A DNA stretch of 64,000 nucleotides from Bryoerythrophyllum caledonicum. Taxonomy: Eukaryota; Streptophyta; Bryopsida; Pottiales; Pottiaceae. Position 1 is the first letter of the stretch, and the number at the start of each line of letters is the position of its first letter. The translations under genes and the position numbers were made by a program. The DNA is taken from NCBI GenBank assembly GCA_963971425.1, contig OZ020520.1:9342553-9406552 (forward strand), in the 5' to 3' direction. Under the pieces are notes generated by a model that searched no databases, had not been told where the DNA came from, and was given only the letters and a program-made list of their open reading frames with translations. Positions 31,554 to 42,821 of this stretch are shown here, piece by piece.

Positions 31554-32043
31554 TATTCTCGAGTCGAGGATAACTGGTATCTTCTTATCTTCTTTATAAT
31601 TGACCACGGTTATGTTTTTTATCCTCGAGTCGAAGATAGCTTTCGTTTTGTTGTTAACAGGTTTCAGACTGTAACTAGGAAAAGCAAATATCACATATCG
31701 GTATTTGTAGGATTAAATTAGATGAGGTAGATTGATACCATGACGATGGTTATCGGTTCATGACTGTCAGCTCGACTGGTTAGAAAGTTTTGAATTACGT
31801 AAAGTAAACTTGACTTGTGCATGATTTGGGATGTTGGACTTGTTAGGTTGTTATTTAGGACTTTTATAGCAGCAAAATTTTCAAACAGACATTTTATCCT
31901 CGACTCGAGGATGAGCTACGACTCTTGTATGGTTGGATAACTCTTGTCCTGACCTTATCATACTTTCAGTAACGGTATAGTGATGTCAGACTTTATAATT
32001 TTGCACACTATCGTTAAGGGAGTTTATCCTCGACTCGAGGATA
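31554..32043. repeat. Four palindrome copies in the leader intron of the G fusion gene
   Basis: Copies at 31554-31572, 31620-31638, 31895-31913 and 32025-32043, with spacers AGT, AGT, ACT and ACT. Three have at most one arm mismatch. All lie between the leader donor at 32169 and the ATG at 31506. Confidence 0.85.
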
Positions 32044-32167
32044 AATTGCGCCTGCGGTATGGTTGTATACTGAAAGACACACTTTAATACCCTTGATTCT
32101 TATTATTAACAATATTAGATGTTCAACACTGGCCACTGCAAGTAGATTCATGATAGCTGGATTGCTC

Positions 32168-32400
32168 ACCTGTAAATTACCAACAAGTTTGTGGGTATGA
32201 TATGCAACTCAATGAGTTTCGAATCGCCCTGGAAAGCAAGTTGAAGTGGAGAACATCAGTTTCATGAGCAAAACTTAACACAACCAGACGCACACACACA
32301 AATGTACACATACGTTGGACCACACAAGCGTAAAACATCACATACATACTCATACTTTCAATAAACAATCTCAAAAGCAGAACTTAGTTGAAGTCGATTA
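32168..32400 (-). other. Probable 5' leader exon end of the G fusion gene
   Basis: On the minus strand TTTACAG/GTGAGC at 32170/32169 is a strong donor. Paired with the acceptor GTAG at 31507 it gives a leader intron of about 660 bp. The transcript start was not located; it may lie near 32400-33100. Confidence 0.45.
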
Positions 32401-32744
32401 CTTACTTGATGTGTATAGCGAATATCAATCGACAAGCTCCTCTACAGCACAACGACAGTATATGAAATCGGAGTTGAAATTCCTATCACTCGCAGAATCT
32501 AGGTACCCAGAAGCTTTGCAACACTAGAAGCACAATCTCCTGATTTGGTGAGACCTTCTTCAAAACCCTCGCAACACTCTACGCGATCTGCAAACCCTGA
32601 AATCTTGTACAAAACTCCTTTCAAATCAAACCCTAAGCTTGTACTTACTAATCACCTTCATTCTTACAATTACAACCGTAATCAGACCTCACAAAACCCT
32701 GGCGACACTCTTTCACACAGTGCTCAACGCAACCACAATTGACA

Positions 32745-33035
32745 ACGTATGTGTAGCACGCGCGCTCACACACACGCACTCACAAAGCAGCACTCACAAA
32801 GCAGCACTCACTCTCGCGCACTCACAAACATACACTGTCTCTCACGCACTCACAAACAAACGCTTACCCTAACGCACACACACCAACACACGACACACAA
32901 TGACACACACAAAAACCTAACACACCACCCTCACACAAAAACGAGCCCTCACGCACCCTCACAGCAAAACTCACCCTCATGCACCCTCATACAGAAACTC
33001 ACCGCACGCACCCTCATGCACATACAAGCACTCAC
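32745..33035. repeat. CACTCA/CACACA-rich simple repeat
   Basis: Repeated CACTCACAAA, CACACA and CACCCTCA words over almost 300 bp, just upstream of the minus-strand gene. On that gene's strand this is GTGAGTG-rich. The overlapping frames in several phases are a by-product of the repeat. Confidence 0.8.
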
Positions 33036-33039
33036 AGCT

Positions 33040-36000
33040 CGAACGAGGAGGAGGAGTGAGAAAGGCGGCGGCGGTTTTAGGTCAGGTTTGCGCCCATGAC
33101 CGCGCAATAGATATCATCCGTCGATCAACGGTTGCGACGGATGGATGACGAATCACATTAAGTTCAGAAGTTTCCTGGAAATGGTGCGTCGGTTTGTTTA
33201 ACACTTTGTAATTTTATTTTATATTTTCACCTTTTATCTTCATTGTCTTGCCTTTCCTTACTACTTTAGTTAACACCTATGGTACCGTATTAAGAGTTTG
33301 ACACCAATTCCCTTCAAACTTATTGGATTCTCTTGCTATAAAAAATGAAGGAGACGAAAACTTTTATTTTTAGTTTTGACCGTAGGATCTCAATTAACCC
33401 CTAAAGGACCACTACCACTTTCGCTCTAATACCAGTCCAAAACTGGCACTGCCAAAATGAGACATGAAAATCACATTTTAAAGTGAATTTCGGATTTTCA
33501 ACCGTAAGATCTTAAAATAGACTCGTACATGAACAAACCATTGAATTTTGGTTGCAATTCACTGCGCGGATTGATAGATTTAGTGTTTAAAGTCAAAACA
33601 ATTGTTCATTTTCTTTGAGTAGATAAGCAGAGTTTTACTTCATTTTGCATCAAATTTTTGCATTGTACAAGGTCTAAATCTTTTACCATTGTCTTAAGCA
33701 TGATGTTATTTCCCATTACACCTTTTTTTAGAGGTAAAAAGCGGTGTAGTATATTCAAAACAAGTGTGCAAGGAGTGGAGGTTCAAAAATTGCTATTTCA
33801 CGATTTTTTATTTTTGTGAACTACGTTTGTATTGAATGATAATCCAAACGGTCAAGATGAAGTTTTCACCACATATTGTTGTTGAAAAAATAAAAAGTGA
33901 AAAATATGTAAACCTTTAGGTTTTATGTAGAAAAGATGAATATTTTTTCCCCCCTTCCCCAACAATGTCTGAAAATGTTTGACTTGGAATAAAATGCCTT
34001 TTAACACTAAAGACAATAATTTTATTTAAACAATTCGAAAGAAGGAAATATTCTTTATTTGTGGGAAAAATCTCAATGTCAATAGAAACTTTTGTCAAAA
34101 ACTTTGGAAGTGCCGTGGTCCCCAGTTTTCGCTTTAAGTGATACTAACTTTCAAACCACAAATCCAAAAAATAAAATAATAATATCTCCACGAAGCTCTT
34201 ATCAGAGGCAATGTAGAATAAGAATTTTCTCCACTGTGTTTACTGCAGCTGCACAATTCGACTTCAGTTGGTGTCAAATTTTTGCAGTACACAACGTCTA
34301 AATCCATTACCATTTGTTAACCTCTAAAGGACCAAAGTCTCCTTCTAGGGGATTTTTTAATTTTTGGGCAGGCTCCTAAAATTCGGAAAAAATCAATTTT
34401 CTCTGAAATTTTTATTCTAGATTGCCTTTCATAAGAGCTTCGTGGTCATATTTTTATTTTATTTGTTGGATTTGTGGTTTGAAAGTTTGTACCACTTATA
34501 GTTTTTGAGGGAAATTGTCAAGGAACTTTAGGGGTTTAGCATGATGTTAGTTCCTTATACACCGAATTTTAGATGTAGAAGGGGAGTGTAGCATATTCAA
34601 AACAATTTTGCAAGGACTAGAGGTTTAAATTTGGCAAATCCACGCTTTAATCCTTCAAAACTTAAAATGTTAGAGATTGATAATCCAAATGGTCAAAATG
34701 AAGGGTTACACCACATATTGATTATTATGAAGAAATTAAAAAGTGAAAACTATAAAGATCTCTAGATTTGATGTTGAAAAGAAGAAGTATTTTTTTATAT
34801 CTCGCCCGACAATGAGTGACGATGTCTAAAAATGCTTCCCTTAGTTCTACGCTATTTCTCAATCAAGTCGCAATCATTTTTTTGATACAGAGAAGGAAAA
34901 TAATAGTACTTGCGAGTATTGAAATTCTCACATTCACTAGAGTGTCCTACCAAAGGTTTCTCGAGCATGGGGACGGAATTTATAAAATCCCTCCTCCCAT
35001 ATTCTCCATTTTCTAAGAAGCTCATTGTAAGGACTTAGGCTATTTATTAGCTAAATACAAGGACTGCTATCTCATATTTGTGGCACTGGTTGTCATAACC
35101 CCTAGAAATCTAAGCGTTTTTGGGACCTCCAAATCTAAAAGTTGCCATTTTCTACCACCTTGTAGAATTTGAGGTAAGGTCAAATATGTTTGAATGTTGG
35201 ATGTTTATCATATTATGTAAAATCATAACTTTCAAAGTTGATGCATATTATTTTATAGCTTAGAATATATAGTCTATCTTATATAAATGGAGACTTGATA
35301 ATTGTTACCCCATACATTTTGCTCATATTATATTTCTCTAAGAAGTAGATAAAGTTGAAATTTCACTTGCAAAATTGCAAAACCTCATAGAATTATTTCA
35401 ACATTCATCTAAATTGTTTTATAGAAGAATGTGTAAAATGATTGAATGTAATAAATTTGTGAATAATCTCAAGTTGTCTAATAAAAATAGTGTATTGTAT
35501 AAAATTTTCACACTATGAACGTCAAAAGCATGGAGGCGAACGTCCTTCCATTTACTGCATTTCCTAGTATGTTGCTGCAATAATGTTTCTTGCAAAGCTA
35601 TTCATGGCTCAATGTCCCAATATATTATTCGATTTTTACCTAATCCTGGTATGAAATGTGATTTTAGAAAGTATAATTCTACATAGAAATCTTACCAGAC
35701 CAATTAAGAATTTCATTTGTTGCATGAAACCAAAATCAATAAAAATTCGTTTTTGGCAACATCTTGGAATTAATTGATAATATATTTAAACCTTTATCTC
35801 TAAAAGAAGAAGGTGAAATATATTTAAAATTCATGCATTTTTTATGAAAGTGAAATATCATCTTGGGGTATGCACTAGCAAAAGTTGTAGAAATCACGTG
35901 TGATTAAAAGTACGGTCTAATTTATTCCTTACATTGGATAAATATTGTAACAAAAGCACATATTTATGACATTGCTATTTCATTATGAAACATGGTTATA

Positions 36001-37900
36001 AGCATGATAATAGCAAACTTTGATTCAATACTAAGGATTAATGTAATCAATTGTAAAGAAGAAGAAGAAGAAGAACGTCGGTCTCCAAAGGAGGCCGACG
36101 TGCATAAAGTGTCTGTTGGTTCCACTACTAAGACCATGCCCATCGGATTGGGAATTAGTGATCCACTATACATATTAAATATCATGGAAAATGGGGCATA
36201 GGGAGTGAATGATAGATTCTTATGAATATTGTTTGTCTACATTTCTAGAGCTTGAGCAGCTACATGTATAGTTTTTATGAATGTTGCATGTGTTAGATGC
36301 TTTGCAAATTTGAAATTTTTATACTCCTAGAATACATGCATCTTTGGTTGCACACTTTTCTAAAGTATTTAAGAGAACAATATGCTTTGATTTCTCCCAA
36401 AAACTCGTGGTTCTTGACTACGAAGACTTTTTAGATTCTTGGAATCTGTTTTTTCAACGCAGATTCATGTTTTTGTAGTGTTTGCAATGTGTGGATTTGT
36501 TTTAGCATTCATTATCTTGCCTTTCTTTTTGTTATATTTCTTCAACTTCTATGGACTTGCACTATTACGTTCAAGTGGTAAGAAGATATACATAAACAAT
36601 AATAGTTACTTTTTTTATGACCCAATAAAGAAATGATGAATACCTATGTAGTGCAAAACTTCACTATGATAAACAAACTTTATTTTAAAAAACACAATGC
36701 TATGTTATCTTTTCTAGTAGGTAAATAAATAGTCCTCCGACAAGACCGCAGTACTGCAGGTGTATACAAATTTGAAGGAGGAGTGCCCCCCCTCGAGAAT
36801 ATTATTTTTTTGGTCTTGTACATAGAAAGACACAAGTGAAAATGTATTTGTAGTTCTTTCAAAAAAATTATCCGTTTTGTAATTTCCATTTCCATTGACA
36901 ATTTGTTTGATGATTGTCACTTTCCAAGAGTGGCTTTTGATTTAGACTTTTATTTTATTTTATTATGTTAGTATAAATTTTTTAGATAAAGTTAAATAAT
37001 TTCAATTTTAGTTGAATATTTTTTAAAACGTGTGCTCGAACTAGCCATTAAGTAAATTTTGATTTGATATATTTTTAAATATTTGGCTTTTTGGTTTGTA
37101 AAAAAAAATTCTATTTATATATTTCCCTTGACTGATTTCAATTTAACAAGATTCAGAAGTCTTCCTTCATTTGGCAAATTCTATCGGAAATATATGTGTG
37201 AGACACAAGAAGTTATTCCCTTCATTAAAGTTCTTTGCATATTCAAGAGTAATTGAAATAGTGAAAATTGTAATGAATTTAAGTAGTTTCTATCTTGAAT
37301 GAAAATTAGATTTTGTTCAATGTTTAATTCACAAAGAATATTAAAACGATTAAATAAGATAAAATCTTCTGAAATTCTAATTACTTTTTATTCAAATTAT
37401 TTTAATTTACATAAAGTCAATTTTAGAGTTAATTCAATATATTTTTTCCCCTAATTTACCAATTTAAGATATGCTTTTAATCGATATTTATATAATCGTT
37501 TTTGTTTATTTTTAATTATTTTTAATTATGAGAATTGATATATTTGCTTTGTATTTTTTTTTTGGAATTTTTATTTAAATAAGAATATTAAAACGAATTA
37601 AAAAGTTATAATGTTTTAAAATTACAATTTTTTGTTATTTAAATTATTTTAAATTACATGAAGACAATTTTAGAATTCATTTAGTTTCTTTAATACTCTA
37701 ATTTAGTAATTTTAAAAGTATTTTCTATCGTTATTTTAATAATCGTTATTTTTTTCCAATTTAAAAAAAATTAATTAAGCAAGAGAAGTTTTTCTTTGCT
37801 TTATATTTTTGTTTTTTTTTTGGAACACAAATGATAAAGATTGGTAGCTAACTTTATTTTGTTTTATTTGGGTTGGTAGCTTTCTAAATTAGTGTGACCC
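33040..37900. other. G central AT-rich spacer
   Basis: About 4.9 kb with no gene I can support. It contains a GC-richer patch at 33040-33150 with a CATCCGTCG...CGACGGATG inverted repeat (33115-33143), which may belong to the fusion-gene promoter. A degenerate direct duplication relates 33650-33900 to 34270-34760. There is an inverted repeat at 34135-34500, and very AT-rich DNA from 36900 on. Short frames at 35992 and 36439 have no recognisable product. Confidence 0.5.
34135..34500. repeat. Inverted repeat with about 100-bp arms (MITE-like or foldback)
   Basis: The arms at about 34135-34232 and 34396-34500 are reverse complements with scattered mismatches. The shared core CCACGAAGCTCTTAT is followed by AGGCAAT.TAGAATAA. 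The loop is about 160 bp. No coding content. Confidence 0.7.
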
Positions 37901-37919
37901 TGATACCGAGAAATGCTCT

Positions 37920-38143
37920 TCGTCAGCTGAAAAGTAGTGACATCAATAAAGTATAATTTTTTTCCCTCCAAAAAATGTTGCCGTTGAAAATTTCCTTTCC
38001 CGCCCACCTCCGGTTTTCATGCACAGCTCCGCTCATGACTTTCATACTCAGTTCAAGAGTGTCATTTCGTACTCTCTCCTCTCTAAACATATCAGCATCA
38101 CCTCGGCTCCCTTGTTCGTGCATGAAGCATCTGCTTCTTCGGA
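37920..38143 (+). other. Possible 5' leader exon of the G transposase gene
   Basis: A pyrimidine-rich, GC-richer block (CTCTCCTCTCTAAAC and similar) interrupts AT-rich DNA and ends at a fair donor, TTCGGA/GTAAGA, at 38143/38144. Joined to the acceptor TTTTGTAG before 40008, it would give a leader intron of about 1.86 kb that holds nine palindromes. Confidence 0.4.
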
Positions 38144-38467
38144 GTAAGATACTGTATTTGTCGATATTGTTGACTTAGGGTTTAATGTAGAAGTGTAATT
38201 GTGTGCGACTGTGTTTCTTGTACGTTTGCTAGATTCATATTCTCCTATAGTATGCCATTGTCACACAGAACATTGATCTGTGGGGCGCTTCTTGTGTGCT
38301 CTCCTTGTTGCGGCCGTAGGCATTATGTTTATTACAGTTGTGTTGTCGGACCTCCGTTTATGGTGTGAAGTGCATAGAGAGTGATCTCCTTACAAAATGT
38401 TTCGAAAATTTCGGGAGCACTGTAGCATTGCGATCCTCCGTGATTATTGTGTGTCTGTTGAAATTGT

Positions 38468-39636
38468 TATCTTCGGGTCGAGGATACCAATATTTCACGT
38501 GATTGTATTAGAGGGTAACGTAACTATCTAGTTAGTAAAATTTTCATCACATATATCCTCGACTCGAGGATGCAACTTGAGTTAAATCATACTTTTCCAC
38601 ACGTGAATAATTATGTCATTACTCATAATTGGAAATAAGATCTTTTTAAAACAGGTAAGTTATCCTCGGGTCGAGGATAACTGAATCCAATTTGTTGCTA
38701 TTCAGAAATCAAAAATCTAAAAATTTCAGACACACTCATTCTATTCAGAATAATAATGACTGTTTGTAATTTCCTCAAACATATCTGATTGGTAAATTAT
38801 TTTAAGTATATTCTCTTGGTGAGGATATAATTTATTGGATGGAACAGATTCCTACACATATACTTCTGTGAATATCCTCGACTCGAGGATAACTGCATTC
38901 ATTTTTTGGATTTACGAATTGCATGACGAAAGTATAATATAAATTTATCTTTACTATGGCTACGCTTGTTTGTCGAATTTGATATAATATTTGTGCAGAT
39001 AATATTCATCTATTATCCTCGTGTCGAGGATAATTGGAAGTGTCCTAATTGAGAGAAGTATTATGTCATTGATGAGATATTCCAGACCTTTATGTATAAA
39101 TTGTGATGATTTCAGTCAGCTTGTAACTGTCTAGTAAGAAAATATTTCATCAAGTTTATCCTTGACTCGAGGGTAAAACTTTAGTAAAATCGTGCTTTAC
39201 CACACGTGATAAATGATGTCTACACTGACGATTAGGTGTCAGACTATTGAGTAAACATGTTAGTTATCCTCGACTCGAAGATATCTCTTCTCAACCAATT
39301 ACCTTTCAAAAATCTAAATCCAAAATATCACAGACATTCTCATTAAGTCCAATAGAATGATGACTGTTTTATAATCCTTGAATCAATGAGATTGGAATAT
39401 TATTTTTGGATTTTCTCATGCCGAAGGTAACTTTATTGGATGTTTTTAGTTTCCTATCGAAATGCTGTTTTGGTTATCCTCGACTCGAGGATAACTGGAT
39501 TCAACCTTCTTATCCAATATTGCATGACAAAGGTTTTGATCAGATTTATCTTGACTTTGGTTTTGCAATGGTATTGTCCATTTTGATCGACTCTGTGTGT
39601 ACACATTATTTACAGATTATCCTCGCGTCGAGGATA
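38468..39636. repeat. Nine-copy palindrome array in the leader of the G transposase gene
   Basis: Copies start at 38468, 38554, 38661, 38873, 39014, 39157, 39265, 39475 and 39618. Each is 19 bp, arms TATCCTCG and CGAGGATA around a 3-base spacer (ACT five times, otherwise GGT, GGT, GTG, CGT). Five or more have perfect arms. Each copy holds at least two CpG in DNA that is otherwise AT-rich and CpG-poor. Confidence 0.92.
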
Positions 39637-39725
39637 GTTTAAAGCGTCGTGATTAAGAAGAGAATAATATCATTGATGAGATATTCTAGGCTTTTCTGTG
39701 TCTATTATGATGTTTGTAGGGAGCA
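38520..39725 (+). repeat. Tandem duplication, about 604-bp unit, carrying the palindromes
   Basis: Palindromes pair up at a constant offset: 38554/39157, 38661/39265, 38873/39475 and 39014/39618 are 602-604 bp apart. The sequence between them also matches, for example the CCACACGTGA blocks near 38600 and 39200. The block arose by one duplication and has since diverged, while the palindromes stayed recognisable. Confidence 0.85.
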
Positions 39726-40007
39726 ACATTTTTGCGGAAGTTGTGATGACCACAATATTTTATGTGTTATATATATTTTGATTTTTTTTTTGGAGAACAA
39801 TTATATGTCTGTTGTTGTCCTAGAGTTGAGTAGGACATAAATGCCGTTGGAACTCATTTGAAGGTACAATTGAACTAGGGTTATTTTTGAGTCATTGGTA
39901 ATCGGTATTTGTTCTGTGTATTCCCTTTTTCTTCAAACTGTCTTCTGACATCTTTTCATACAACTGGTTAACCATTCCTTGATCCCTTCGAATGTGATCT
40001 TTTGTAG

Positions 40008-42821
40008 ATGGAAGAAGCGTCATTTGATAGCGGTTTTCAAGTGCGACCAACCTTGCCTCCAGGTGTTGTTGCATGTGAGGGTATTCCTCGAGCGTCTTGG
40101 TTTTCAAAGCGCGTTGTCCTTCGAAACTTATCAGGCGCTGATGTTGGAATTGGCCTCTGCCAGAGTGTTGATTCTGGTTTTGTTCCTGAAACTGGAGGTC
40201 AACCACTTGGAAGTGATCATGTTGCGGTTATGATTGCCGAGTCCTTAAATGAGGATGACATTCCTTTGAATTGGATGTTCGCTCTCCGAGCATGGCCAAT
40301 TCGACACGTCTTCCTTCGTAATGTGAGTTTGTATGACCAAGAACAAACGAGCATTTACAATGCTGCTCTTAAAGTATTTCGTCGTGGACCAAGAGTTGGT
40401 GTTCGACAGTATGAAAGCAATCGTCAAAGGGCAGAGCATCATTCCCCATCGCATAAGAAAGTCCTACTCACTACACAGTCGATTAACTCTGTGGCAAGCA
40501 CCGTCTGTTGTCTGAGAAACTGTACCCAACGATTTCCACGGTGTACAATTTCGGTACTTCGCTCTCAAATTTACCATGACATTGGAGGTGTTTATTTTCG
40601 GAAACATGTTTTGCTTGATGTGCATAGGCAGATGCACATAGATTCCAATGGAAACCGTGTGGTGACGCTTGATGGAATTGATGTTTGCCAAGATGCATGG
40701 TGTACTATCATGGGGGTTAGCCGAGCTACATTCTACCGGTACAAAAGTGATGCAAAGGATGAAGTTCGAGCAGGGCCTCATGGCAATAGTGGCACAAAGA
40801 AGCCCCGCACTCATACTCTACAGGCAATTGCTACTTTGCACAACATACTTGACGATGCTGCCGATCATAGTCCTAATAAGACTACTACACTTGGCAGTGG
40901 GGAGAAGGTCATCTCAAAACATCTTCCGTCATCCTTTCAGTGGAGTGCAGTGCTACCCAAAGTGAATGCGGTGAATGCTAGGTTTGGCCTCAAACCAGTA
41001 TCCTTATCAGGTCTTAGTCGAATTCGAAGCTCTGAATTTGAACAATTCTCCACTAAGAAGCCTGGTGACAACTTTGCTCGTTGTGGGAGATGCGACCAAC
41101 TTAAGCAATTGAAGAAGGCTACTACGCGAGGATCCTCCGCATATCAAATGTGGGAAGTCAAATTACAGTTACATCAAGCCTCTCAACAAACTCATCGTAT
41201 CCTATATTATGGCAACCGAAAGAACTCAGAGGAAAATCCAGATGAGGTTGTGTGCATCATTCATGATAAAATGGACCACAGCAAAACCGCATCTCCCCAT
41301 TTTTCTCATAAGAATAAAGCAACAGAGTCTTTTATGAAACTTCCTGTGGCTGTAACAGGGATGATTGCGCATGGACATGGAGATGTCCGCTATGCACATT
41401 ATAGTCTTGACATCTTTCCCACCGACTCGAATCACACAGTTGGATCCATTGCTAAGTTACTTCGGGACTTAGAGAGACCACCCGTGTATTCCTCTCGTCA
41501 ATTATTTGTAGGAGGGAGAGCTTCTCCTCTCTTTGAGGCAGTGCTTGCAGATGCTAATATGTGCTTTGGATCCCTTGCAGTTCAACCAGTTGAACCTATT
41601 CCTGCCAAACAATTGCCGCCAATTCTCCAGATGCAGTTGGATAATGCCACAGGGGACAATAAGAATAGATATTTATTTGCTTTCTTCTCCCTCCTTGTTC
41701 ATATGGGTATTTTCCGTGAAGTGTACGTCAACTTCTTGCTTGTTGGTCATACCCACGAAGATATTGATGCAATGTTTGGAAGATGGAGTACCAAACTTAA
41801 GTCAAATAGCTATCCAACGATCCCACTCTTGATGAAATCATTCATGGATGCTGAGGAGAAGCCAGTTATTCCACACCTCATTGAAGAGGTGCCTGACTTC
41901 AAGAGCTTTTTAGAAGGCTATTTGTGTGTTGGCAAGGAGGCCCTTACAGGTCATACAAAGGGCCAACAATTCAAGTTTTACAAGGACTCCGATGGTTTGC
42001 CCAAGATGCAGTACAAACTGCTTTGTACAGATAGGGATTGGTTGCCAATAGAGAATGGAGGAATTCAACTATGGAAGGTGGCGGCGGATGGTAGGCCAAT
42101 ATTGCCTCGTGGAGAGCCACTTCCCCTCATTCCACAACGTCATGAGAATTATGATGAGGTTATAAAGGGCATCTCTGGGTTTCTAAGTCTCTGGGAGTCT
42201 ATGGCAAACGAGGATCTCTCAGGTGAATACAGGAGGAAGAATGAACATATTATGTACTATTGGAGGGGTGTTAAGGCTGCTCTCGACGTGCCATTGGAAG
42301 AATCGCCTTCCCTACGAACGGGATTTTGGCCACTATCTAGATACGCACCATCAATGGTGGATGAATTTGAGATTGACGGTACATTGAGAGAGGATTACGC
42401 AGAAGACCGCCCATTCATTGGACAACGACGTCATTGTCCCCCTCCATCGTTTCGGGTCGGTAGAGATGTGCAGGAGGGCTATTTACTTGCGATACGTCCT
42501 GCTGATGGAGATTTGCGCCCATTTTGGATTGCCTTAGCATTGACAAATCCGCATCCAGATCGTGAACATTCTCATGAGATTAAAGTGCAATACTACAAAC
42601 CTGCATCCATGCGTCATGTGAGTCCGGACACATACGAAGGGTGGGATTCTAGTCATGGGAATAATTGGGTCGAAGAAACTGAATCTGAACCAACGTGGGT
42701 GTATACAGATTGTATTATAACTGCGTGGAAACCTAGGTTGCGTGGGAGCTTGAGCTCGTCTAGACCCAAAATTCCAAAATCACAGGTGGACATCATCAAG
42801 GCATCTTTAGCTGATTATTAG
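40008..42821 (+). CDS. DUF7869-like transposase of G (937 aa)
   Basis: One uninterrupted frame; the ATG directly follows an acceptor (TTTTGTAG/ATGG). Residues about 150-320 resemble an N-terminal DNA-binding region, with a helix-turn-helix-like VCQDAWCTIMGVSRATFYRY. A CxxC pair (ARCGRCDQLKQLK) lies near residue 365. The RNase H-like core follows: IIHDKMDHSK near residue 418, LQMDNATGDNKNR near 542 and LLVGHTHEDIDAMFGRW near 580. These match the spacing of the DUF7869 family, with three candidate catalytic Asp residues. The C-terminal 300 residues are less clear. DUF7869 proteins are widespread and repetitive in mosses, oomycetes and some animals. The transposase role is inferred from the fold-like motifs and from this protein lying inside a TIR-bounded element. 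The frame looks intact. Confidence 0.85.
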   Translation: MEEASFDSGFQVRPTLPPGVVACEGIPRASWFSKRVVLRNLSGADVGIGLCQSVDSGFVPETGGQPLGSDHVAVMIAESLNEDDIPLNWMFALRAWPIRHVFLRNVSLYDQEQTSIYNAALKVFRRGPRVGVRQYESNRQRAEHHSPSHKKVLLTTQSINSVASTVCCLRNCTQRFPRCTISVLRSQIYHDIGGVYFRKHVLLDVHRQMHIDSNGNRVVTLDGIDVCQDAWCTIMGVSRATFYRYKSDAKDEVRAGPHGNSGTKKPRTHTLQAIATLHNILDDAADHSPNKTTTLGSGEKVISKHLPSSFQWSAVLPKVNAVNARFGLKPVSLSGLSRIRSSEFEQFSTKKPGDNFARCGRCDQLKQLKKATTRGSSAYQMWEVKLQLHQASQQTHRILYYGNRKNSEENPDEVVCIIHDKMDHSKTASPHFSHKNKATESFMKLPVAVTGMIAHGHGDVRYAHYSLDIFPTDSNHTVGSIAKLLRDLERPPVYSSRQLFVGGRASPLFEAVLADANMCFGSLAVQPVEPIPAKQLPPILQMQLDNATGDNKNRYLFAFFSLLVHMGIFREVYVNFLLVGHTHEDIDAMFGRWSTKLKSNSYPTIPLLMKSFMDAEEKPVIPHLIEEVPDFKSFLEGYLCVGKEALTGHTKGQQFKFYKDSDGLPKMQYKLLCTDRDWLPIENGGIQLWKVAADGRPILPRGEPLPLIPQRHENYDEVIKGISGFLSLWESMANEDLSGEYRRKNEHIMYYWRGVKAALDVPLEESPSLRTGFWPLSRYAPSMVDEFEIDGTLREDYAEDRPFIGQRRHCPPPSFRVGRDVQEGYLLAIRPADGDLRPFWIALALTNPHPDREHSHEIKVQYYKPASMRHVSPDTYEGWDSSHGNNWVEETESEPTWVYTDCIITAWKPRLRGSLSSSRPKIPKSQVDIIKASLADY

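Noticed and set aside
32639-33099. His/Thr-rich plus-strand frames
   Set aside because: Product of CACTCA/CACACA repeats read in several phases.
35992-36201. Possible short gene with an EEEEEER run
   Set aside because: Short, starts in AT-rich DNA, includes a GAAGAA microsatellite; no recognisable domain.
38468-39636. CRISPR-like array
   Set aside because: The repeats are short palindromes with irregular spacing (86-212 bp), duplicated as a 604-bp block, in a eukaryotic transposon leader.
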